Shown piece by piece: positions 7,191 through 14,729 of a stretch of 17,854 nucleotides of DNA. This DNA comes from Methylothermaceae bacterium (GTDB lineage Bacteria; Pseudomonadota; Gammaproteobacteria; Methylococcales; Methylothermaceae). The stretch lies in NCBI GenBank assembly GCA_027024125.1, contig JALVSV010000131.1, positions 1-17,854 on the forward strand. Direction: 5' to 3'. The translations under genes were made by a program, and so were the position numbers. Each line of letters opens with the position of its first letter. Positions within the stretch are counted from its first letter, which is position 1. The notes below the pieces were generated by a model that made no database searches, was not told the DNA's origin, and saw nothing but the letters and a program-made list of their open reading frames with translations.

Positions 7191-8260
7191 CGTGCCACCA
7201 TGCCGCCACGCCGTTGCCGCACTGCCCCCGCAAGTCGTTCCAGGACCTGCTCGCTGTCTTCCCAGCCGAGGCAGGCATCGGTAATACTCTTGCCAAATTC
7301 GAGCGGCTGTCCAGGCTTGATGTCCTGTCGACCTTCCTTGAGATGGCTTTCCACCATCACCCCGATGATCCTATCGTCACCTGCAGCGATCTGACCTGCA
7401 ACATCGTCTGCAACCAACAATTGGCGTTTGTATTGTTTCAGACTGTTACCATGACTGAAATCGATCATCAACCGCGGCGCCAGACCCGCCTGTTCGAGGA
7501 TTTCAGCCGCCTGGTTGACGCTTTCAACATCGTAATTGGGGTGTTTTCCACCCCGCAAGATCAGATGACAATCTTCATTGCCTGTGGTGGAGAAGATCGC
7601 CGACGTCCCTGCCTTGGTAAGGGAGAGAAAATGATGGGGGCGGCTGGCCGAAGCGATTGCGTCCACAGCCACTTGCACCGTTCCATCGGTGGCATTCTTG
7701 AATCCCACAGGACACGACAGGCCTGAAGCCAGTTCCCGGTGGACCTGGCTTTCGGTGGTCCGGGCTCCGATCGCCCCCCAGGTGATCAGATCGGAAACAT
7801 ATTGGGGAGTGATCAAGTCAAGATATTCAGTCGCCGCCGGCAGGCCCATCTCATTGATGTCGATCAATAATTTTCGCGCAACCCTCAATCCCTTGTTTAT
7901 ATTGAAACTCTCGTCCAAATCCGGGTCGTTGATCAGACCCTTCCACCCCACGCGGGTGCGTGGCTTTTCAAAATAGACCCGCATCACAATCAGCAGATCC
8001 TCTGCCAAAGATTCCTTCCATTTCGACAAACGCCCGGCATATTCCAGGGCCGCCTGGGGATCGTGAATGGAACACGGCCCAATGATCACCAGAAGGCGGG
8101 GATCCTCTCCGCTGAGGATCTGATGGATTGCATTGCGAGCCTCGGCGGTGGTGCAGGCCGCAGCGTCCGTCAGAGGCAATTCGTCATGAATGTGCTGTGG
8201 CGGAACGACATTCTTGATCTCCCTGATCCGCAGATCGTCAGTGCGATAACGATTGGGCAT
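7187..8260 (-). CDS. 3-deoxy-7-phosphoheptulonate (DAHP) synthase, class I
   Basis: First enzyme of the shikimate pathway, condensing phosphoenolpyruvate and erythrose 4-phosphate. It has 357 residues, similar in length to and clearly homologous with E. coli AroF/AroG/AroH. The metal-binding cysteine C63 lies in IGPCSIHDP. The substrate loop [21 protein letters not shown] and the C-terminal MIDFSHGNS and VMVESHL motifs are present. I cannot tell which aromatic amino acid inhibits it, so no isoenzyme symbol is given. The ATG at 8260 has AAGG nine bases upstream. It is the first gene of an operon with thiSG and hemL and has a good promoter in the 76-base gap after pgsA. The TGA overlaps the thiSG ATG by four bases. 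Confidence 0.96.
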   Translation of the reverse strand: MPNRYRTDDLRIREIKNVVPPQHIHDELPLTDAAACTTAEARNAIHQILSGEDPRLLVIIGPCSIHDPQAALEYAGRLSKWKESLAEDLLIVMRVYFEKPRTRVGWKGLINDPDLDESFNINKGLRVARKLLIDINEMGLPAATEYLDLITPQYVSDLITWGAIGARTTESQVHRELASGLSCPVGFKNATDGTVQVAVDAIASASRPHHFLSLTKAGTSAIFSTTGNEDCHLILRGGKHPNYDVESVNQAAEILEQAGLAPRLMIDFSHGNSLKQYKRQLLVADDVAGQIAAGDDRIIGVMVESHLKEGRQDIKPGQPLEFGKSITDACLGWEDSEQVLERLAGAVRQRRGGMVAR

Positions 8261-8298
8261 AGTTCAAAACCTTCTTGGAAACTTTGCTGGAAACAGCG

Positions 8299-8327
8299 TT
8301 TATAAAACTGGGTATTTTATCATTCAA
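8299..8327 (-). promoter_or_regulatory. Sigma-70-like promoter of the DAHP synthase-thiSG-hemL operon
   Basis: On the minus strand, TTGAAT (8327-8322) and TATAAA (8304-8299) are separated by exactly 17 bases. The predicted start is near 8292, giving a leader of about 32 bases. It lies in the gap between pgsA and the DAHP synthase gene. No thiamine (TPP) riboswitch could fit in this leader. Confidence 0.6.
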
Positions 8328-8336
8328 CAAGACGAG

Positions 8337-8900
8337 TCAGCGACTTTCCATCAAAGCCGGCCAAGCCGCCCGCAAGTAATTGATCATCGACCACAAGGTC
8401 AAAATCGCAGCCATATAGAGAAACAGATATCCGATGGGACGCAATATTTCGGTCCATAAATCCACCGCAAACAATAACATCGTGATCGATGCCATCTGCA
8501 TGGTCGTCTTGGCCTTGCCTAACCAGGAAACCTTGACCTTGCTTCTTTGGCCGATCTCAGCCATCCATTCCCGTAATGAGGCAATGGTGATCTCCCGGCC
8601 GATAATGATCACGGACGCAATCGCCAATCCAGGTTCCGGATCGTTCTGAACCAGCAACACCAGGGCGGCAGCCACGATGAGTTTGTCGGCCACTGGATCG
8701 AGAAAAGCGCCAAAGGCGGTCATCTGCCCGAGCCTGCGTGCCAGATAGCCATCGAGCCAATCGGTGAACGACGCCAGGACGAAAATGAATGCACAGACCA
8801 TTCTGGCGCTAGGCCAAGGCAAATAAAAAAAAATGATCAGAAAAGGGATCAAGGCGATCCGCAACAAAGTCAACCAAGTCGCAATATTAAAATTTGGCAC
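8337..8900 (-). CDS. pgsA: CDP-diacylglycerol-glycerol-3-phosphate 3-phosphatidyltransferase
   Basis: Integral membrane enzyme of 187 residues making phosphatidylglycerol phosphate. The CDP-alcohol phosphatidyltransferase motif DG-x2-AR-x8-G-x3-D-x3-D is complete within DWLDGYLARRL to FGAFLDPVADK. Several hydrophobic segments are evident. REITIASLREWMAE and VSWLGKAKTTMQM match E. coli PgsA closely. The start is GTG at 8900 (MPNFNIATWLTLLR). Its AGGA overlaps the uvrC stop region nine bases upstream, and the uvrC TGA ends three bases before the GTG, so it is translated together with uvrC. A T9 run in codons about 22-26 is a possible slippage spot. The uvrC-pgsA order is conserved in gammaproteobacteria. 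Confidence 0.97.
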   Translation of the reverse strand: MPNFNIATWLTLLRIALIPFLIIFFYLPWPSARMVCAFIFVLASFTDWLDGYLARRLGQMTAFGAFLDPVADKLIVAAALVLLVQNDPEPGLAIASVIIIGREITIASLREWMAEIGQRSKVKVSWLGKAKTTMQMASITMLLFAVDLWTEILRPIGYLFLYMAAILTLWSMINYLRAAWPALMESR

Positions 8901-8903
8901 GCT

Positions 8904-10727
8904 TCAGGATCCTGTTTCATGGAAAGTTTCGTAGATTCGCTGGGCCAGTTGCCGGCTGATCCCCTCCACTGAACTGAGAGATTCAACGCTGGCCTTTCTG
9001 ATCGCCTGCAAACCGCCGAATTGCTGCAACAGCCGTTGCCGGCGGCGCGGGCCCAAACCTGCAATCGATTCCAGAACCGATTGCTGTTTGTTTCGTTGGC
9101 GCCGCTGCCTGTGGCCACTGATGGCGAAGCGGTGGGCCTCGTCGCGAATCCGGCGGATCACCAACAATCCCGGGTGATCACCAGGGTGCAGCCATTCATC
9201 CCGCCAGGCCAGATACAGATCCTCATCACCATCACGCCGCTGCGGGCCCTTGGCCACCCCGACCACAGGAATGCCTCCCAGCTTCAGGTGCTCCATGACC
9301 TTGCTCACCGCCGCGACCTGTCCTTTGCCACCATCGATCAACAGCAGATCCGGTATTGCCCGTCCTTCCTTGAGACGGCGCTGGAAACGGCGCAGGACCG
9401 CCTGGGAGAGTGCGGCATAATCGTCACCCGGTGTGATCCCGGCCACGTTGAAGCGTCGATAAGCCGAGGTCACAGGGCCTTCGCCATCGAATACCACACA
9501 CGAGGCGACTGTCTGGTCACCATGAATATGGCTGATATCGAAACATTCCAGGTGTTGAGGAACGACCTCCAATCCAAGCAATGCCTGAAGGGATTCCATC
9601 TGTGCCTGATTATCCAGTTTCTTCTGCCGTTGCTGTTTCAATGCTGCGTGTGCATTGGCCAGAGTCATCTCCAACCATTCCCGTCGCCGCCCGCGGGGTG
9701 ATGTCACCAGGCGGACCTGGCGCCTTGCCTGTTGGCTGAGTATCTGGACCAGAAGTTCGGCATCCTCAGGGGGTTCGCTCAGCAGGATCTCGGCAGGTAT
9801 CGGCTTGTTCAGATAGTACTGACCCAAAAAGGCCGAAAGCACTTTGGCGGGCGCGTATCCTTTGGAATGCGAGGGGAAGAAAGTCTTGTCGCCCAGGTAC
9901 CTGCCACCACGCAACCAGGCCACCTGGACACAAAGCATCCCGTCCTGACTGATACAGGCGATCGCATCCACATCCCCGTGCTGCCCAGATACCCACTGCT
10001 TTTCCAATATTTCCCGCAAGGTGGCGATCTGATCACGATATCGCGCCGCTTGTTCGAACTCCAGGCGTTCGGCGGCTGTCTCCATGCGCCGCACGAGATC
10101 ATCCACCAGAGTTTGTCCCTCACCCTCCAGGAACTGGATGATATCGTCCACATCCTTGCGATATTCCGCGTCGGTCACCAGGCCGACACATGGTGCGGTA
10201 CAACGATTGATCTGGTATTGGAGACAAGGGCGGCTGCGGTGATTGTAATAGCTGTCCTCACACTGCCGCACCGGAAAGACTTTCTGCAGGAGCTTCAGGG
10301 TCTGACGCACTGCACCTGCACTGGGGTAGGGACCGAAATAGCGTCCGGGCCGTCGCTGAGATCCCCGATGAAAACTCACCCGGGGAAAAGGGTGGACAGT
10401 GGAGACGTAGATATAGGGATAGCTCTTGTCGTCCTTGAGGCAGATGTTGTAACGAGGCTGCAGACGCTTGACCAGCTGGCTCTCGAGCAATAATGCCTCA
10501 CCTTCGGTACGGGTGACTGTCACTTCGATGCTGGCCATCCTGGCCAGCATCGCTCTCTGTTTGGGGGCCAGGTTGCCGCGAAAATAGCTGACAACCCGCT
10601 TCCTCAGGTTGGCGGCCTTGCCTATGTAAATGGCTTCACCTGCCTGATCCAGCATCTTGTACACACCGGGTCGGGAGGTCAGGGTACCCAGGAAGTCGTC
10701 GAGGTCGAACTTCGCACCACTGCTCAT
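8904..10727 (-). CDS. uvrC: UvrABC system protein C (excinuclease subunit)
   Basis: Nucleotide excision repair nuclease that cuts on both sides of a lesion after UvrA and UvrB loading. It has 607 residues (E. coli 610). GIY-YIG domain at about 19-97 (PGVYKMLD, IYIGKAANLRKRV). Cysteines C156, C168, C176 and C180 have the 11-7-3 spacing of the UvrC iron-sulfur site. UVR motif (UvrB contact) at about 206-238. RNase-H-like C-terminal nuclease with ECFDISHI and LLLIDGGKGQ. Tandem helix-hairpin-helix at the end (GLGPRRRQRLLQQFGG, VEGISRQLAQRI). The ATG follows the acnA stop by six bases with no strong Shine-Dalgarno, so it is probably coupled to acnA. Confidence 0.98.
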   Translation of the reverse strand: MSSGAKFDLDDFLGTLTSRPGVYKMLDQAGEAIYIGKAANLRKRVVSYFRGNLAPKQRAMLARMASIEVTVTRTEGEALLLESQLVKRLQPRYNICLKDDKSYPYIYVSTVHPFPRVSFHRGSQRRPGRYFGPYPSAGAVRQTLKLLQKVFPVRQCEDSYYNHRSRPCLQYQINRCTAPCVGLVTDAEYRKDVDDIIQFLEGEGQTLVDDLVRRMETAAERLEFEQAARYRDQIATLREILEKQWVSGQHGDVDAIACISQDGMLCVQVAWLRGGRYLGDKTFFPSHSKGYAPAKVLSAFLGQYYLNKPIPAEILLSEPPEDAELLVQILSQQARRQVRLVTSPRGRRREWLEMTLANAHAALKQQRQKKLDNQAQMESLQALLGLEVVPQHLECFDISHIHGDQTVASCVVFDGEGPVTSAYRRFNVAGITPGDDYAALSQAVLRRFQRRLKEGRAIPDLLLIDGGKGQVAAVSKVMEHLKLGGIPVVGVAKGPQRRDGDEDLYLAWRDEWLHPGDHPGLLVIRRIRDEAHRFAISGHRQRRQRNKQQSVLESIAGLGPRRRQRLLQQFGGLQAIRKASVESLSSVEGISRQLAQRIYETFHETGS

Positions 10728-10733
10728 TGTGAT

Positions 10734-13424
10734 TCAGCCGTTGCCAAGCATACTCCGAAGTACCGTCTGCAGGATCCCTCCATTGCGATAATATTCCAGT
10801 TCCGCAGCGCTGTTGAGACGGACATCCACCTGGAAGGAGAGAATACTACCGCTGTCGTTTTGTGCCGTGACCATCAACTCCCCACCCACCGAAAGACTGT
10901 CATCCACGGGGATGCTGAATGCTTCCCGCCCCGTCAACCCGAGAGAGGCAGGCGTATCGCCCGGCTTGAAAGTCAGGGGCAAGATTCCCATCCCCACCAG
11001 ATTACTCCGATGGATACGCTCATAACTTTCGGCAATGACCGCCCTGACCCCCAACAGTTTTGGGCCCTTGGCAGCCCAGTCACGAGAACTTCCCATTCCA
11101 TAATCTTTGCCCGCAATGACGATCAGAGGAACCCCCTCGTCACGATAGCGCATGGCGGCATCGAAGATCCACATTTCCTCGCCATCGGGAAGGTGTATGG
11201 TCACGCCACCCTCCTTGCCCTCCACCAGCAGATTCTTCAGCCGGATATTGGCAAAGGTGCCTCGCATCATCACTTCGTGATTCCCCCTGCGGGCCCCAAA
11301 TGTATTGAAGTCTTTGGGTTCCACACCCTTGGACAACAGGTAATCTGCCGCAGGACCCTCCGGAATCACACCAGCCGGGGAAATATGGTCCGTGGTGACC
11401 GAATCTCCCAAAAGTACCAGCACCCGGGCCGATTCTATGGCGCTCACAGGCTCAGGGCGCAAGGGCATGTCCTTGAAGAAGGGAGGTTCCTGGATATAGG
11501 TCGACTCCGGTGGCCAGTCGTAGAGCACTCCCGAGGGCACCTGGATCGCATTCCAGTCCGGATTGAACTCATCGAGATTTTCATAAATCTGCTTGAACTT
11601 GGTCGCATCGAATGCGCTTGCAAGTACTTGTTCGAGTTCTTCCTTGCTGGGCCAAATATCACGTAAATACACCGGCTGACCATTACGATCCTCTCCCAGA
11701 GGTTCTGTGGACAGATCAATGTCCACCGTTCCTGCCAGCGCATAGGCCACCACCAGTGGGGGCGAAGCAAGATAATTGGCGCGGGTCAGGGGGTGGACCC
11801 TGCCTTCGAAATTGCGATTGCCAGACAACACCGCTGCGGCGACCAATTTGCCTGTTTTGATTGCCTGGGCCACCGGTTCCGGTAACGGGCCGCTGTTGCC
11901 GATGCAGGTGGTACAGCCATAACCCACGGTATAGAAACCGATCTGTTCAAGATAGGAAAGCAGGCCAGTATCACGCAGATATTCCGTCACCACCCTTGAT
12001 CCAGGCGCCAGGCTCGTCTTGACTGTCGGCGGAGGCACCAATCCTCTTTCGGCGGCCTTCCTGGCCACCAATCCTGCTCCGAGCATCACCGACGGATTGC
12101 TGGTATTGGTGCAACTGGTAATAGCGGCAATGACGACAGATCCATGGCCCAGCTCCGATTGTTGTCCTTTCATGGCCACTGGCACCCGTTTGCCGGCTTC
12201 ATTTTCCGGCACGGCAAAACCACCCTGTGACACTGACCGGGTCAGCGAAGTACGAAATGACCGTTTTAGCGCCTTGACAGGTATTCTGTCCTGGGGCCGC
12301 TTGGGACCCGCCAAACTGGGTTCTATGGAGGCAAGATCCAGGGTCAGCACTTCACTGAAGCCAGGGGCAGGCGTCTGATCGGTGCGGAACAGCCCCTGGG
12401 CCTTGCAATAGGCTTCTATCAGTTCGACCTGTTCCAGACTACGTCCGGTGGCAGCCATGAAATCCAGCAGCGCCTGATCGACAGGAAAGAAACCGACGGT
12501 GGCACCATACTCTGGCGCCATATTAGCTACGGTGGCGCGATCAGGTACACTGATATTCGACAATCCTGCACCGAAGAACTCCACGAATTTGCCTACCACC
12601 CCATGTTGACGCAGCAATTCGGTCACCCGTAGCACCAAATCGGTGGCAGTCGCTCCTTCAGGCAACTCACCGGTCAACTCGAAACCGACCACTTCAGGGG
12701 GCAACATATACAATGGCTGACCAAGCATCCCGGCTTCCGCCTCGATTCCGCCAACACCCCAGCCAAGAATTCCCAAGCCATTGATCATGGTGGTATGGGA
12801 GTCAGTGCCAACCAGGCTGTCAGGATAAGCAACCCCTTGTCGTAGGAACACCCCCCGGGCCAGATACTCCAGATTCACCTGATGCACGATCCCGACACCG
12901 GGAGGAATGACCTGGAATGACTCGTAGGCCTGCTGCCCCCATTTGAGGAACTGATAGCGCTCCAGATTACGCTGAAATTCGAGCCGCATGTTTTGCTGCA
13001 AGGCATTGGGGGAGGCGAAATAATCCACCTGGATGGAATGATCCACCACCAGTTCTGCAGGGATCAGGGGTTCAACTTGGGCCGGATCCTTACCAAAGCG
13101 CGCCATACAATCACGCATTGCTGCAAGATCCACCAGGGCCGGCACACCGGTAAAATCCTGTAGCAACACTCTGGCCGGCATGAAGGGTATTTCTTCCCTT
13201 TTCTCACCCGACGGCTTCCATGCTGCCAGCGAAGCCACATCCTGTTCCCGAATCAACCTGCCATCACAATGACGTAGTACTGATTCCAGCAATACCTTGA
13301 TACTAAAAGGCAACCGGGAAACCGCTCCAAGTCCCTGTGTTTCCAGACACTCCAGACGATAGAAAGAAACCCCTTCTGCGACCGTCAAACGATCGCGGCT
13401 ACCAAAAGCATTGAACTCCTGCAT
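10734..13424 (-). CDS. acnA: Aconitate hydratase A
   Basis: Iron-sulfur TCA-cycle enzyme interconverting citrate and isocitrate. It has 896 residues (E. coli AcnA 891), collinear throughout. [4Fe-4S] ligands are C438 ([10 protein letters not shown]) and C504 and C507 ([10 protein letters not shown]). Other conserved blocks are [49 protein letters not shown] and [10 protein letters not shown]. It belongs to the AcnA/IRP-like type, not AcnB. The ATG at 13424 has an AGGGA six bases upstream. It is the first gene of acnA-uvrC-pgsA, with gaps of 6 and 3 bases. The pairing with DNA repair has no obvious functional reason. A TATACT box lies about 30 bases upstream. Confidence 0.98.
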   Translation of the reverse strand: MQEFNAFGSRDRLTVAEGVSFYRLECLETQGLGAVSRLPFSIKVLLESVLRHCDGRLIREQDVASLAAWKPSGEKREEIPFMPARVLLQDFTGVPALVDLAAMRDCMARFGKDPAQVEPLIPAELVVDHSIQVDYFASPNALQQNMRLEFQRNLERYQFLKWGQQAYESFQVIPPGVGIVHQVNLEYLARGVFLRQGVAYPDSLVGTDSHTTMINGLGILGWGVGGIEAEAGMLGQPLYMLPPEVVGFELTGELPEGATATDLVLRVTELLRQHGVVGKFVEFFGAGLSNISVPDRATVANMAPEYGATVGFFPVDQALLDFMAATGRSLEQVELIEAYCKAQGLFRTDQTPAPGFSEVLTLDLASIEPSLAGPKRPQDRIPVKALKRSFRTSLTRSVSQGGFAVPENEAGKRVPVAMKGQQSELGHGSVVIAAITSCTNTSNPSVMLGAGLVARKAAERGLVPPPTVKTSLAPGSRVVTEYLRDTGLLSYLEQIGFYTVGYGCTTCIGNSGPLPEPVAQAIKTGKLVAAAVLSGNRNFEGRVHPLTRANYLASPPLVVAYALAGTVDIDLSTEPLGEDRNGQPVYLRDIWPSKEELEQVLASAFDATKFKQIYENLDEFNPDWNAIQVPSGVLYDWPPESTYIQEPPFFKDMPLRPEPVSAIESARVLVLLGDSVTTDHISPAGVIPEGPAADYLLSKGVEPKDFNTFGARRGNHEVMMRGTFANIRLKNLLVEGKEGGVTIHLPDGEEMWIFDAAMRYRDEGVPLIVIAGKDYGMGSSRDWAAKGPKLLGVRAVIAESYERIHRSNLVGMGILPLTFKPGDTPASLGLTGREAFSIPVDDSLSVGGELMVTAQNDSGSILSFQVDVRLNSAAELEYYRNGGILQTVLRSMLGNG

Positions 13425-13454
13425 CGCTTTTCCCTAAATTAAATCAAGCCTGTT

Positions 13455-13483
13455 AGTATACCGTGAATGCGGGCAATAATCAG
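13455..13483 (-). promoter_or_regulatory. Candidate promoter of acnA-uvrC-pgsA
   Basis: On the minus strand a TATACT (13460-13455) is close to the -10 consensus. The hexamer 17 bases upstream (CTGATT, 13483-13478) is a poor -35, so an activator or an alternative arrangement may be involved. The predicted start near 13448 gives a short leader of about 24 bases. Confidence 0.4.
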
Positions 13484-13554
13484 AGCGTGAGATTGATACC
13501 CCAGGACCACGTCATCTAAACACGTAAGGGATTGAGTAAAGGGGCGGGGGGTCT

Positions 13555-13711
13555 GCTTCGAAAGCCTCGCCGGCAGGGAAGCCGGCGCGGGGCCTGCAAG
13601 GGTGAGTCGGACCGGAAATCCAGCGGACTTTCGTAGCCAGGCGAGCGCCCGAACCCGGAAGTTTGAGTAGGACTTTCTTGCACAGCAGGATTGCGCAGCA
13701 AGAAAGTAGTC
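13555..13711. repeat. Non-coding block rich in inverted and tandem repeats
   Basis: Three elements are visible. GCCGGC-AGGGAA-GCCGGC forms a GC-rich hairpin at 13569-13586. ACTTTCTTGC (13672-13681) pairs with GCAAGAAAGT (13698-13707), a 10-bp stem with 16-base loop. Overlapping the latter, a 13-base unit is tandemly repeated with two differences (TTGCACAGCAGGA 13678-13690, TTGCGCAGCAAGA 13691-13703). Both strands could fold. No coding signal is convincing. It looks like a dispersed intergenic repeat element, but copy number cannot be seen from one window. Confidence 0.5.
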
Positions 13712-13789
13712 ACAGCGTTTTTCGATGCAGACCACCTGCCTCGACTGGAACAGATGACGGTGACCTGGCTACCGTCAAAGTTTATGGAT

Positions 13790-13852
13790 TCACCGCAGAG
13801 GCGCAGAGGAACTCGGAGTTTGCTCTCTGCGCACTCCGCGTCTCTGCGGTGA
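13790..13852. repeat. Two-step inverted repeat of the CACCGCAGAG type
   Basis: The outer stem TCACCGCAGAG (13790-13800) pairs perfectly with CTCTGCGGTGA (13842-13852). The inner stem GCGCAGAG (13801-13808) pairs perfectly with CTCTGCGC (13825-13832). A 9-base bulge (13833-13841) lies on the right side. Repeats of this wording (CACCGCAGAGGCGCAGAG) are, as I recall, scattered in intergenic DNA of many environmental bacteria and are often mistranslated as short proteins. The minus frame here reads SHRRDAECAE, consistent with that. Confidence 0.7.
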
Positions 13853-13940
13853 GACATCGATTCCCATGGACCTTGTGTCTTTCATGTTTCGGGGTGTTGG
13901 TTGGTCCACCATGAGGCGGAAAGTGATTTCCAAATTGAAA

Positions 13941-14336
13941 TTAGTAGATACTCACCAGCGCACGTAGCACATCCACCCGGCTGATCAATCCCACCAGTCT
14001 GTCACCTTCAAATACGGGAAAATGCCGTAACTTGCTTTTTTGGAACCGTTCTGCCACCTCGATGATGCTGGCATCCGGCGTGACGGTTTCGACATCAGTA
14101 TTCATATATTCCCCTACCTTGCCGCCCATTTGTTCATGATAGGCTGCATCCAGCACCACATGGAGGCAATCCATTTCAGAGAACGCGCCCACCAGCTGGC
14201 CTGTATCATCCACTACCGGAGCCCCGGTAATCTTGTTTTTCAGCAAGGTTCGAATTGCCTCGAACACCCCCATATCTGGAGTAAAAGTCACCAGGCTGGT
14301 GGCCATATGGTCACGAACAGTGATATTTCTCAACAT
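13941..14336 (-). CDS. Two-CBS-domain protein
   Basis: A 131-residue protein made of two CBS domains and little else. The first covers about residues 8-60 (VRDHMATSLVTFTPD to LVGAFSEMDCLHVVL). The second covers about 75-130 (VGEYMNTDVETVTPDASI to LVGLISRVDVLRALV). CBS pairs bind adenine nucleotides and often sense energy state or act as regulatory modules. No catalytic or membrane domain is attached, so its partner is unknown. The ATG at 14336 has AGGAGG eight bases upstream, a strong site. It lies downstream of the nqr operon on the same strand but 201 bases away across a repeat, so it is probably a separate unit. Confidence 0.88.
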   Translation of the reverse strand: MLRNITVRDHMATSLVTFTPDMGVFEAIRTLLKNKITGAPVVDDTGQLVGAFSEMDCLHVVLDAAYHEQMGGKVGEYMNTDVETVTPDASIIEVAERFQKSKLRHFPVFEGDRLVGLISRVDVLRALVSIY

Positions 14337-14408
14337 GGGAAGTTCCTCCTGAATATTTATTGATTTATTTCCTGTAAAGCTTCAACAGCTCTACCCTATT
14401 GCAAGCGG

Positions 14409-14493
14409 TCTTGGGGTTCTGTCCGCGGGTGTCGGCAGCATGGATGCTGCCATCAAGCCCCCAGGAAGAGTTTTCGGCGTCCCAAGAACAGAA
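14409..14493. repeat. Palindromic repeat block between nqrM and the CBS gene
   Basis: The centre GGCAGCA-TGGA-TGCTGCC (14434-14451) is a perfect 7-bp hairpin. TCTTGGG (14409-14415) and CCCAAGA (14481-14487) form a distant outer stem. TTCTGT (14417-14422) and ACAGAA (14488-14493) are a further inverted pair. The wording suggests a dispersed intergenic repeat. Read from the nqr side it could also act as a 3' end structure, although no T-run follows. The rest of the 201-base gap shows no clear promoter. Confidence 0.5.
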
Positions 14494-14537
14494 TTCCTGA
14501 ACCACACAAGCTGCATAAAGTACAGAGGCGAAATGAT

Positions 14538-14729
14538 TTATGGTTGCACCTGCCCGTGTTCTACAGGCTTACCGTCCTCACAGCCTTTTTTGCCTTGGGC
14601 ACATAAACATTCACCTCCACCCACGCCACCACAACTTCCCTTGATGGCTGGCCGACCAAACAAAACTCCGATGGACATGATGCCTACTACCACTACGATG
14701 ATGGCGAAGGTCACTAGAAAAACAGTCAT
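14538..14729 (-). CDS. nqrM: Na+-NQR maturation protein NqrM
   Basis: Small 63-residue membrane protein. An N-terminal transmembrane segment (about residues 3-23) is followed by the family motif FGRPAIKGSCGG and four cysteines: C33, C41, C43 and C50. NqrM (DUF539 family) is required to put iron into the NqrD/NqrE membrane site of the sodium-pumping NADH:quinone reductase, and the cysteines are thought to carry the metal. The ATG overlaps the apbE TGA by four bases (ATGA), and AGGAGG lies six bases upstream. Gene order nqrF-apbE-nqrM is the usual one. It is the last gene of the operon. Confidence 0.95.
   Translation of the reverse strand: MTVFLVTFAIIVVVVGIMSIGVLFGRPAIKGSCGGVGGGECLCAQGKKGCEDGKPVEHGQVQP

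Larger units (their letters stand above)
13425..13940. other. Gene-free stretch of 516 bases between CBS gene and acnA
   Basis: It holds the acnA promoter at its left end and two structured repeat blocks (about 13555-13711 and 13790-13852). The remaining 13853-13940 has only a weak 5-bp hairpin (GGAAA/TTTCC, 13918-13931) past the CBS stop. Open frames of 98 and 113 codons on the minus strand cross the repeats. They lack domain motifs and are read as by-products of repeat DNA. Confidence 0.7.

Noticed and set aside
9732..10493. 253-codon open frame on the plus strand opposite uvrC
   Set aside because: It lies wholly inside a complete uvrC with intact motifs; no ribosome binding site or domain is visible.
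10860..11666. 268-codon open frame on the plus strand opposite acnA
   Set aside because: It is antisense to conserved AcnA codons and its translation has no recognisable features.
13516..13857. 113-codon minus-strand frame in the acnA/CBS gap
   Set aside because: It crosses both repeat blocks; the SHRRDAECAE start is the usual mistranslation of CACCGCAGAG-type repeats, and no Shine-Dalgarno or domain is seen.
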